DNA of 5,520 nucleotides, taken from the NCBI GenBank assembly GCA_964557845.1, contig CAZLBV010000276.1:1-5520 (forward strand). The letters are read 5' to 3'. How positions within the stretch are numbered: the stretch's first letter is position 1; each line of letters begins with the position of its first letter. The notes under the pieces are model-generated. The model was not told where the DNA came from and did no database searches. It saw nothing but the letters and a program-made list of their open reading frames with translations. This stretch comes from CAZLBV01 sp964557845 (lineage in GTDB: Bacteria; Acidobacteriota; Aminicenantia; Aminicenantales; Aminicenantaceae). Made by a program: the position numbers and the translations under genes. Shown here piece by piece: positions 1-5,520 of this stretch.

Positions 1-2
1 CC

Positions 3-737
3 TTCCCTCATTATGGAGAGGAAGCCCCTCTTGTAGGAAAGAAGGGGTCAGGCACAATCTTTTTTTCCAACTGCGGGCTTCGCTGTATATACTGTCAGAA
101 CTATACCATCAGTATCGAAGGAGAGGGAGTAGAGATCCCGGACCGCCGATTGGCGGAAACCATGCTTAATATACAAAATATGGGGTGTCATAATATCAAC
201 CTGGTCACACCAACCCATTATTTACCCAATATTGTAAATGCTTTGACGATAGCTGTTCCAAAAGGATTAAAGCTGCCTTTGGTTTATAATACTGGTGGTT
301 ATGAAAGGGTAGAGATCCTAAAATTATTAGACGGAGTCATTGATATCTATATGCCGGATTGCAAATATATGGATCCTGAATATTCCGCCAAGTATTCAAG
401 CGAAGCTTATAGTTATCCTTACTATGTAAAGGGAGCTCTAAAAGAAATGTATCGCCAGGTAGGGGATTTAACTTTAGATGCAAAGGGGATTGCCCATCAT
501 GGCCTTATTATCCGGCATTTAGTGCTTCCGAACAGGCTTGCTGGAACCCGTGAGTTCCTGAAGTTTGTAGCCGAAGAATTATCGAAAAACACATATGTGA
601 ATATTATGCGGCAGTACCGCCCGGAATACAAAGCCAAAGACTATCCGGAAATAAACCGCCGGATAACATCAAAAGAATACAGCGAAGCTCTTGCATGGGC
701 TAAGGAATTTGGTCTTAATCGTATGGCCAGAGGATAA
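3..737 (+). CDS. Radical SAM protein, PflX family (COG1313-like), 5' end outside window
   Basis: The frame is open from the window edge to the TAA at 735-737, giving 244 residues without a start; the family normally has some 50-60 more residues ahead, so this is an N-terminal truncation by the window and not a broken gene. Visible residues 24, 28 and 31 are the cysteines of CGLRCIYC (72-95), the CxxxCxxC motif that binds the [4Fe-4S] cluster used with S-adenosylmethionine. Upstream PHYGEEAPLVG and GSGTIFFSNC, and downstream NINLVTPTHYLP, YNTGGYE, DIYMPDCKY, LIIRHLVLPN and NIMRQYRP follow the order typical of PflX proteins (homologues of pyruvate formate-lyase activase). The protein is presumably cytosolic and its substrate is unknown; no glycyl radical enzyme lies in the window. 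Family members usually have PDFKY where this one has PDCKY. The TTG at 150 lies after the cluster motif and cannot be the true start. Confidence 0.9.
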   Translation, partial: FPHYGEEAPLVGKKGSGTIFFSNCGLRCIYCQNYTISIEGEGVEIPDRRLAETMLNIQNMGCHNINLVTPTHYLPNIVNALTIAVPKGLKLPLVYNTGGYERVEILKLLDGVIDIYMPDCKYMDPEYSAKYSSEAYSYPYYVKGALKEMYRQVGDLTLDAKGIAHHGLIIRHLVLPNRLAGTREFLKFVAEELSKNTYVNIMRQYRPEYKAKDYPEINRRITSKEYSEALAWAKEFGLNRMARG

Positions 738-759
738 AAAATCTTATTTTGTTATTGAA

Positions 760-780
760 TTAAACATAAATATTGTTTAA
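760..780. promoter_or_regulatory. Perfect 7+7 bp AT-rich inverted repeat, operator-like
   Basis: TTAAACA (760-766) and TGTTTAA (774-780) are perfect reverse complements separated by 7 bases. The site lies about 70 bp upstream of the BNR-repeat gene start and overlaps the weak promoter-like hexamers there, so a repressor or activator site is possible. In such AT-rich DNA a chance palindrome is also plausible. No regulator can be named. Confidence 0.25.
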
Positions 781-788
781 ATAAAACG

Positions 789-817
789 CAGATGGAATAA
801 AGAAAAACAACCATCTG
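789..817 (+). repeat. Perfect 7-bp inverted repeat with 15-nt loop in the leader
   Basis: CAGATGG (789-795) pairs with CCATCTG (811-817) around an A-rich 15-nt loop. It ends 18 bases before the ribosome binding site of the BNR-repeat gene, so it could be a hairpin in the mRNA leader. It is not followed by a T-run, which argues against a terminator. The role is unknown. Confidence 0.3.
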
Positions 818-835
818 GTGTGAAATAATTATTTT

Positions 836-842
836 AGAGGAG
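836..842 (+). promoter_or_regulatory. Ribosome binding site for the BNR-repeat gene
   Basis: AGAGGAG lies 6 bases before the ATG at 849, near-ideal spacing. It fixes the start codon and so the N-terminal signal peptide. Confidence 0.85.
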
Positions 843-848
843 TCTTAT

Positions 849-3596
849 ATGAAACATTCAAGATCAATCTTTTTTTCTGTTTTAGGATGTTTTTTGTTCA
901 GCGTTGTACTAAGCATTGCTTTTTCTCAACCGATCGGAAGCCAGACTATGGGTAATGCTTTCCTTAAAAAAGTTGAATACAGAGAGATCGGACCTACTAG
1001 AGAAAGCGGCAGATTTGTTGATTTTGCTTGGACACCCTTAGAGCCGAATACCTTTTATGCTGCTACTGCTTCAGGAGGATTATGGAAAAGCGTAAATAAT
1101 GGAGTTACTTTTGAGCCTATTTTCGATCACCAGGAAGTTTTTTCTATCGGTGATGTGGCAGTTGCTCCCTCTGATCCAAAGATCGTTTGGGTGGGGACAG
1201 GAGAAGCCAATAATTCAAGAAGCTCATATTGGGGAAACGGCATGTACAAATCCACAGATGCCGGAAAGACCTGGAAAAACATGGGATTAAAAGAGTCCCA
1301 TCACATTGGAGCGATCGAGATACATCCCACTAATCCCGATATTTTATATGTTGCGGCGTTGGGGCATCTCTATTCACAGAACCCGGAAAGAGGATTGTAC
1401 AAGACTACAGATGGAGGTCAAACCTGGGAAAAGGTATTGGAAGTGGTTGTAGAAGGAAGACATATAGGAGTAGTTGACTGTGTGATGAATCCTAAGGATC
1501 CTCAAGTCTTGTATGCGGCAACCTTCGATAAAGAACGCAAACCTTACACCTATAATTTAGGAGGGCCTGGGAGCCGGATCTATAAAACGGTTGATGGAGG
1601 TAAAACCTGGACCAAATTAGGAGGAGGGCTTCCTGAGGGGATGCTGGGACGTATTGGGATCGATGTCTACCGTAAAGATCCGAATATTGTTTATGCTTGC
1701 ATCGAGAATGCCAATAAGCCAAATTTGTCCGATGAAGAAAGGCTGAAAGAACTCCGTGAAGATAAATCCAGCCAGGGAATGGTCGACGGAGAAGTCTATC
1801 GTTCGGATGATGCCGGAGAAACCTGGAGAAAAGTGAGCCCGGATGATAGAAGCATAGGCGGGGCTCCGGCCTATTATTATGGACAGATCATAATCGATCC
1901 TAATGATGACCAGGTGGTTCATGTCCTGAGTGCAGCGTCCTGGGGAACCTTTGACGGTGGAAAAACCTGGAGGCGTCGTCCGCTTCGTCTGGGAGGTGAT
2001 GATCATGCGCTCTGGATCGATCCAAGAGACTCCAACCATATATGGATCGGCTACGATCACGGCATGGGGATCACCTATGACGGCGGCTTGAATTGGATCC
2101 ATCCGGATAATCAGCCCTTAGCCCAGTTTTATGCCGTGGCTGTGGATAATTCTTACCCATACCGTGTGGCAGGAGGACTTCAAGATAATGGTTCCCATTT
2201 GGGGCCCAGCGTTAAACCCGGAGGAGGACCAATCGTACTCGAGGATTGGCAGTCGGTTGGCGGCGGAGACGGAATGTACAATGTTTTTGATTGGAAAACC
2301 AACCGCTATCTCTATAATGAATCACAATTTGGCCCTCTCCAGAGGATCGATCTTAAAACCGGAGAACGGAAAAGGATCGCTTATTCCCAACAGGATCCGG
2401 ATATGCGCTGGAACTGGTGTGCACCTATCCTGGTTTCCCCGCATGACAGCGATGTTATCTATCACTGTGGAAACAAGGTAGTGAAATCACCCTACCGGGG
2501 GGAGTACTGGGAAGTCATAAGCCCTGACTTAACTACCAATGACCCGTCTAAACTGACTACAGGTAAAGGCGGAGACGGGAATATCCAGTACTGCACCATC
2601 ACTGCGATCGATGAATCTCCTTTGATCCCGGGTATTATCTGGGTGGGAACAGATGACGGCAATGTTCAGATCACCAAGGATGGCGGGGCTCACTGGACAT
2701 TGCTGAATGATAATATCACAGGTAATCCCGGATATTGGGTTAGCCGTGTCCATGCATCGCCCCATGATCCGGGCACGGCCTTTGTAACCTATACTGGTTA
2801 CCGGCGTGATGATTTCCGGCCATTTGTGTACAAAACCACAGATTACGGTCAGACATGGATATCGATCGCTTCAAATCTGCCGAATGCGCCCATCAATGTG
2901 ATCAAACAGGACTATAAGAATCCTAACCTTTTGTTTGTGGGAACCGAATTTAATGTTTATGTCTCCATAGATGGTGGCAATAATTGGTCACTTATGAAAG
3001 GTGACATGCCCACTCAGCCGGTACATGACCTGGTGATCCATCCCCGTGAAAACGATCTGGTAGTAGCCACACATGGAAGAGGTATTTTTATTACCGATAT
3101 AACGGTCTTTCAGGAATTGAATCCCGAAGTTTTGGCTAAGGATATTCATTTGTTTGATATAGAATCCAAGGTCCGCTGGGTAAATCCACGGGATATGCAT
3201 TCCAGTTCAGCTAATTTTGCTGGCGAAAATGAACCAGTAGGGATCGTTATCAACTATTATCTCAAAAACAAAGTGGATGACAATGTCAAAATAGCGGTAT
3301 ATCAGGGTGATCTGCTTATCAACGAGCTCACCGGGAAAAAAGATGCCGGATGGAATAGTGTGTTGTGGCGGATGGATAAAAGGCGGGAAAGATCAGAAGA
3401 AGAACAAAAACAGATCAAAGAAATGCTGGATCGTTACGCTGAATACGGATACCGGCCGAGGAATATCAATATCAAATATGATTCCAGTCCGGCTCAACTG
3501 GGAGAATATAGAATAGAGTTAACAGTAGGAGATAGATCATTTACTAAGTTTGTTTCGATCGTGAAAGACCATTGGTTTGACGAAAGATGTTATTAG
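849..3596 (+). CDS. Secreted VPS10/sortilin-type BNR (Asp-box) repeat beta-propeller protein
   Basis: The 915-residue product begins with a signal peptide: basic KHSR, a hydrophobic stretch at about 6-25, and a likely signal peptidase I site after AFS (24-26). It should be exported. Asp-box motifs (S/T-x-D-x-G-x-T-W) mark propeller blades at about residues 134, 185, 246, 318, 366, 408, 608, 662 and 705, with degenerate copies near 80 and 546. The phrases GPTRESGRFVDFAWTP, GDDHALWIDPRD, GGLQDNG and VATHGRGIFITD are typical of the bacterial proteins often named 'glycosyl hydrolase' or 'VPS10 domain-containing'. Residues 765-905 look like an Ig/FlgD-like C-terminal domain (DAGWNSVLWRMD, GEYRIELTVGD) interrupted by a charged helix-prone segment at about 844-865. 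No glycosidase catalytic residues can be assigned, and enzyme activity is unproven. There is no visible membrane anchor or sorting tail; the C-terminus is DHWFDERCY. Many relatives run past 1000 residues, so this one is on the short side but appears complete. Confidence 0.88.
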   Translation: MKHSRSIFFSVLGCFLFSVVLSIAFSQPIGSQTMGNAFLKKVEYREIGPTRESGRFVDFAWTPLEPNTFYAATASGGLWKSVNNGVTFEPIFDHQEVFSIGDVAVAPSDPKIVWVGTGEANNSRSSYWGNGMYKSTDAGKTWKNMGLKESHHIGAIEIHPTNPDILYVAALGHLYSQNPERGLYKTTDGGQTWEKVLEVVVEGRHIGVVDCVMNPKDPQVLYAATFDKERKPYTYNLGGPGSRIYKTVDGGKTWTKLGGGLPEGMLGRIGIDVYRKDPNIVYACIENANKPNLSDEERLKELREDKSSQGMVDGEVYRSDDAGETWRKVSPDDRSIGGAPAYYYGQIIIDPNDDQVVHVLSAASWGTFDGGKTWRRRPLRLGGDDHALWIDPRDSNHIWIGYDHGMGITYDGGLNWIHPDNQPLAQFYAVAVDNSYPYRVAGGLQDNGSHLGPSVKPGGGPIVLEDWQSVGGGDGMYNVFDWKTNRYLYNESQFGPLQRIDLKTGERKRIAYSQQDPDMRWNWCAPILVSPHDSDVIYHCGNKVVKSPYRGEYWEVISPDLTTNDPSKLTTGKGGDGNIQYCTITAIDESPLIPGIIWVGTDDGNVQITKDGGAHWTLLNDNITGNPGYWVSRVHASPHDPGTAFVTYTGYRRDDFRPFVYKTTDYGQTWISIASNLPNAPINVIKQDYKNPNLLFVGTEFNVYVSIDGGNNWSLMKGDMPTQPVHDLVIHPRENDLVVATHGRGIFITDITVFQELNPEVLAKDIHLFDIESKVRWVNPRDMHSSSANFAGENEPVGIVINYYLKNKVDDNVKIAVYQGDLLINELTGKKDAGWNSVLWRMDKRRERSEEEQKQIKEMLDRYAEYGYRPRNINIKYDSSPAQLGEYRIELTVGDRSFTKFVSIVKDHWFDERCY

Positions 3597-3605
3597 GAAT
3601 ATAAA
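3577..3605 (+). promoter_or_regulatory. Sigma70-type promoter, probably for alr
   Basis: TTGACG (3577-3582, five of six matches to TTGACA) and TATAAA (3600-3605, five of six to TATAAT) are separated by exactly 17 bases. The -35 box lies within the last codons of the BNR-repeat gene (Phe-Asp-Glu) and the -10 box just after its stop at 3594-3596. Transcription would start near 3612, leaving a leader of about 94 bases before alr. This supports separate transcription of alr. It is a sequence match only. Confidence 0.55.
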
Positions 3606-3689
3606 TGCCGTAAAATTTCTACAAAGATCTAAATTTAATTTTAAATAATCCCAGAGAATTTATATTCATTTTTAGAAAATATTTTTTCC

Positions 3690-3694
3690 AGGAG
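3690..3694 (+). promoter_or_regulatory. Ribosome binding site for alr, with long T-tract spacer
   Basis: AGGAG precedes the ATG at 3706 by 11 bases, longer than the usual 5-9. The spacer is CAG followed by eight T's (3698-3705). No better-placed start or ribosome binding site is seen further in. Confidence 0.6.
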
Positions 3695-3705
3695 CAGTTT
3701 TTTTT

Positions 3706-4899
3706 ATGATTGAGAATATAAAGAGTAGTAGTCAAGATCAACAGGTTGTGGTTAAAGAAAGCCGAAGAGAATCGGGTTACCGGTACCGTCTACTTAAAAC
3801 TTGGGCAGAAATAGATCTTCCTGCCCTTCGCCATAACATATCTTATATAATGAAAAAGATGGAAAAGGGTATCGACATCATGGCGGTAGTTAAATGTAAT
3901 GCCTATGGCCACGGTGCTGTGGAAGTGTCTAAGCAGGCTCTTTCTCTTGGTGTAAAAGTGCTTGGTGTATCCAGCCTTTCCGAAGGAATTGAGCTGCGAA
4001 AAGAATTTGCTGATGTGCCGATCGTGATTCTCAGCTCGGGGATGGGAGGTCAAGCTCAGGAATTTGTAAAATATAAACTTTCTCCGGTTGTCTGTTCCTG
4101 GGAGGTGGTAAATGCTCTGGCAGCGGAAGCCAAAAAAAGAGGGGAAAAGGCTCACGTTCATATAAAGATAGACACTGGAATGGGACGGATCGGAGTCTGG
4201 CATGAAAAAGCTGATGAATTTGTCCGCCAGGTGTATAAAATTCCCGAGATAGAGATCGAAGGCGTTTGCTCTCATTTTGCCACTTCAGATGAAGAGGATT
4301 TGAGTTTTTCCCAATATCAGCTTAAATGGTTTAACCGTTTTCTGGAAAAGATCAAAGACCTGCCGATAAAGTATAAACACATATCCAACACCGCCGCTCT
4401 ATTCAATCTTCCTGAATCCCATTTGAATATGGTTCGACCCGGTTTGTCCGTATATGGGATTAGCCCGTCTGTACATGTCAAAGGGACCAGCGAGCTCAAG
4501 CCTGTTCTAACACTAAATACAAAGATAGCTTTCATAAAGACTATCCCGCCTGGAAGGACACTAAGTTACGCCCGGACGTTTCGGACAACTAAAGTGATGA
4601 AAGTAGCGACCCTTCCGGTTGGATATGGTGACGGGTATCCCCGGGCTCTTTCCAATCAGGGCTACGTTTTGATCCACGGAAAAAAAGCCAGGATATTGGG
4701 TACGGTAACCATGGATCAGATGATGGTGGATATAACCCGAATCAAAAATGTAAAAGTCGAAGAGGTCGCGGTCCTTATCGGTCAACAGGGCAATGAGGCC
4801 ATCAGTGTGACGGATATAGCCAATAAAGCCGGGACCATTCCTTATGAAATCCTCACGAATATTAATAAACGAGTTCAACGAATATATTTAGACATTTGA
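3706..4899 (+). CDS. alr: Alanine racemase (PLP-dependent)
   Basis: This 397-residue cytosolic enzyme interconverts L- and D-alanine and supplies D-Ala for peptidoglycan. The N-terminal barrel opens with TWAEIDLPALRHN (32-44); AVVKCNAYGHG carries Lys63, the PLP Schiff-base lysine. KIDTGMGRIGV (154-164) holds the conserved Arg161, HISNTAA (225-231) the phosphate-site Ser/Asn, and MVRPGLSVYG (242-251) Arg244, which contacts the PLP ring nitrogen. LSYARTF supplies Tyr288, the second catalytic base. LPVGYGDGYPRALSN, the MDQ motif (336-338) and IPYEI (Tyr380) complete the C-terminal beta domain. Position 335 before MDQ is Thr, where Cys or Ser is common. Length fits the family (about 370-390) apart from an N-terminal extension of about 30 polar residues before the usual start. 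The gene sits 109 bp after the BNR-repeat gene with its own probable promoter, and converges on the serine dehydratase gene. Confidence 0.96.
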   Translation: MIENIKSSSQDQQVVVKESRRESGYRYRLLKTWAEIDLPALRHNISYIMKKMEKGIDIMAVVKCNAYGHGAVEVSKQALSLGVKVLGVSSLSEGIELRKEFADVPIVILSSGMGGQAQEFVKYKLSPVVCSWEVVNALAAEAKKRGEKAHVHIKIDTGMGRIGVWHEKADEFVRQVYKIPEIEIEGVCSHFATSDEEDLSFSQYQLKWFNRFLEKIKDLPIKYKHISNTAALFNLPESHLNMVRPGLSVYGISPSVHVKGTSELKPVLTLNTKIAFIKTIPPGRTLSYARTFRTTKVMKVATLPVGYGDGYPRALSNQGYVLIHGKKARILGTVTMDQMMVDITRIKNVKVEEVAVLIGQQGNEAISVTDIANKAGTIPYEILTNINKRVQRIYLDI

Positions 4900-4914
4900 G
4901 ATGAAATACCTAAA

Positions 4915-4956
4915 AAGCAGAAGATAGAAGTTAGTGAAGCAGAAGATAGAAGTTAG
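4915..4956 (+). repeat. Two tandem copies of a 20-bp purine-rich repeat, 22-bp period
   Basis: The 20-base unit AAGCAGAAGATAGAAGTTAG is identical at 4915-4934 and 4937-4956, joined by TG. A degraded third unit (GATAGAATATAGAATGAAG) may follow at 4959-4977. The unit does not encode anything recognisable. Confidence 0.75.
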
Positions 4957-5029
4957 ATGATAGAATATAGAATGAAGATCTTCATAATCCTATCTCTCAT
5001 CAACCCATTGACTCATTTACTTATTCACT
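4933..5029. repeat. Nested imperfect inverted repeat around a 14-bp palindrome
   Basis: The centre is the perfect palindrome ATGAAGATCTTCAT (4972-4985), which as RNA gives a 5-bp stem with a GATC loop. Outward, GATAG (4959-4963) matches CTATC (4990-4994), GAT (4956-4958) matches ATC (4999-5001), GTT (4952-4954) matches AAC (5002-5004), and AGTGAA (4933-4938) matches TTCACT (5024-5029). The pairs are correctly nested with unequal internal loops. A bidirectional terminator or the remnant of a small palindromic element would both fit. Confidence 0.45.
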
Positions 5030-5053
5030 TCATAACCCATTCCCTCATTCACT
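5002..5053 (+). repeat. Decayed direct repeat, 32-bp period, pyrimidine-rich
   Basis: AACCCATTGACTCATTTACT (5002-5021) and AACCCATTCCCTCATTCACT (5034-5053) match at 17 of 20 positions. Both consist of short CATT/CACT-like words, so slippage of simple sequence is the likely origin. Confidence 0.55.
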
Positions 5054-5064
5054 CTTATACACAT

Positions 5065-5520
5065 CTACTTAGTATGATGTTTGCGTTTGAGGGCAAGTGC
5101 CGAGGGGGTTACCGCCAGTCCTCCCAGGGAAGTTACTCTTAGTTCAGAGGGCATCATTTTCCCTACTGCCATTACTGCATCTATGGTTTCATCTAAAGGG
5201 ATGGGATTCATATAGCCCCCCAAAATCAAGTCAGCGCAAACAAAAGCACTGGAAGCCGCCACGGCATTTCGGGTGTGGCAGGGGATCTCGCAGAGCCCCT
5301 GGACCAGATCACATACCAAACCCATGGTGTTTTGGAAGGATATGGCGGCAGCGTCAACTGACTGTTGAGCTGTTCCTCTAACAGATTCTACTACGGCTGC
5401 AGCAGCCATGGCGCCGGCCGCTCCTATCTCAACCTGACATCCCGCAACCTCAGCCGCAAATGTGGCTCTTGAGGCAACAATGAGCCCAATGCCTCCAGCA
5501 GCGAGAAGAGCCAGGGCAAT
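5065..5520 (-). CDS. sdaAA: L-serine dehydratase, iron-sulfur type, alpha subunit/domain, 5' end outside window
   Basis: Read on the minus strand, 151 residues enter from the right edge and end at the TAG at 5067-5065. The enzyme converts L-serine to pyruvate and ammonia with a [4Fe-4S] cluster, in the cytosol. The visible part is the C-terminal portion of the SDH_alpha domain: EVAGCQVEIGAAGAMAAA, then GLVCDLVQGLCEIPCHTRNA, then IPLDETIDAV and LGGLAVTPSA. Cysteines at visible residues 28, 70 and 81 have spacings of 42 and 11, matching the cluster ligands as I recall them from the Legionella enzyme. Relatives usually read CDPVxGL where this has CDLVQGL. The tail KRKHHTK has no terminal Cys, unlike single-chain enzymes such as E. 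coli SdaA; this fits a separate alpha subunit. The beta part, if separate, would lie outside. The ATG at 5409 is internal to the conserved domain and is not the start. Confidence 0.88.
   Translation of the reverse strand: MALALLAAGGIGLIVASRATFAAEVAGCQVEIGAAGAMAAAAVVESVRGTAQQSVDAAAISFQNTMGLVCDLVQGLCEIPCHTRNAVAASSAFVCADLILGGYMNPIPLDETIDAVMAVGKMMPSELRVTSLGGLAVTPSALALKRKHHTK

Larger units (their letters stand above)
738..848. other. AT-rich intergenic gap with two short inverted repeats
   Basis: This 111-bp gap separates the radical SAM gene from the BNR-repeat gene and contains no ORF. It holds two short inverted repeats, listed separately, and ends in the ribosome binding site of the following gene. 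No hairpin followed by a T-run is seen, so there is no clear intrinsic terminator. Promoter matches are weak: TTGTTA (749-754) with TATTGT (771-776) at 16 bp, and TTGAAT (755-760) with TAAATA (778-783) at 17 bp. Both overlap the first inverted repeat, and neither is strong enough to call. Confidence 0.5.
4900..5064. other. Convergent-gene spacer with purine/pyrimidine strand switch
   Basis: This 165-bp gap lies between the stops of alr (+) and the serine dehydratase gene (-). On the + strand, 4911-4979 has only two C's (4918, 4940), while 4981-5064 has only one G (5010). The switch falls at the palindrome 4972-4985. It carries two short repeat families and nested inverted repeats (listed separately). 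I see no classical hairpin plus T-run terminator, although the structure could end transcription from both sides. An open frame over 4957-5142 here is low-complexity and is not credited as a gene. Confidence 0.6.

Noticed and set aside
150..737. Radical SAM gene starting at the TTG at 150
   Set aside because: The same frame is open back to position 3 and includes the essential CxxxCxxC motif at 72-95, so the real start lies outside the window.
821..829. Extended -10 promoter (TG-n-AATAAT) before the BNR-repeat gene
   Set aside because: Transcription would start at about 836, inside the ribosome binding site, and there is no -35 match.
879..890. Lipobox-like VLGC (residues 11-14) in the BNR-repeat protein signal
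   Set aside because: The Cys sits in the first half of the hydrophobic stretch with Leu at -2, and hydrophobic residues continue for ten more. A signal peptidase I site after AFS fits better.
1617..2102. 161-codon minus-strand frame inside the BNR-repeat gene
   Set aside because: It is antisense to well-conserved propeller sequence, with no recognisable family and no ribosome binding site support.
3633..3646. ATTTAA-TT-TTAAAT inverted repeat before alr
   Set aside because: It is pure A/T in a very AT-rich gap, and the 2-base centre cannot form a hairpin; chance is the simplest explanation.
3790..4275. 161-codon minus-strand frame inside alr
   Set aside because: It is fully antisense to conserved alanine racemase motifs, and its composition reads as a shadow.
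4957..5142. 61-codon plus-strand frame in the spacer
   Set aside because: The protein would be a low-complexity run of Thr, His, Leu, Ile and Ser from simple repeats, and it runs antisense into the serine dehydratase gene.
5097..5381. 94-codon plus-strand frame at the right end
   Set aside because: It is antisense to conserved serine dehydratase motifs, including the cluster cysteines.

Overview
The window looks like ordinary chromosomal sequence from a bacterium that uses Shine-Dalgarno initiation. It holds four protein genes: three on the + strand (one cut by the left edge) and one on the - strand (cut by the right edge). A large secreted VPS10/sortilin-type BNR-repeat protein next to a PflX-type radical SAM protein and an iron-sulfur L-serine dehydratase suggests an anaerobic or facultative bacterium, perhaps uncultured, of the kind found in Acidobacteriota-like or FCB-group lineages. 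That placement is an inference from gene content only. I see no phage, plasmid, IS, CRISPR, tRNA or rRNA signal.

Layout: (1) 3-737 +, C-terminal part of a radical SAM protein of the PflX family with an intact CxxxCxxC cluster motif. (2) 738-848, an AT-rich gap with two short inverted repeats and the ribosome binding site of the next gene. (3) 849-3596 +, an exported beta-propeller protein of 915 residues with about ten Asp-box (BNR) motifs and an Ig-like C-terminal region. (4) 3597-3705, an AT-rich gap. A good sigma70-type promoter begins inside the last codons of the propeller gene and probably serves the next gene. (5) 3706-4899 +, alanine racemase (alr) with its key catalytic and PLP-binding residues present. 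(6) 4900-5064, the spacer between convergent genes. It switches abruptly from purine-rich to pyrimidine-rich at a 14-bp palindrome and carries two families of short decayed repeats. (7) 5065-5520 -, C-terminal part of the L-serine dehydratase alpha subunit (sdaAA-like) with its three cluster cysteines.

The genes do not form an obvious pathway or operon. The + strand genes are separated by gaps of about 110 bp, and alr and the dehydratase converge. Alanine racemase supplies D-alanine for peptidoglycan, serine dehydratase deaminates serine to pyruvate, and the propeller and radical SAM proteins have no assigned substrate. I found no convincing new multi-gene system. The most unusual structure is the strand-asymmetric, repeat-bearing spacer at 4900-5064.
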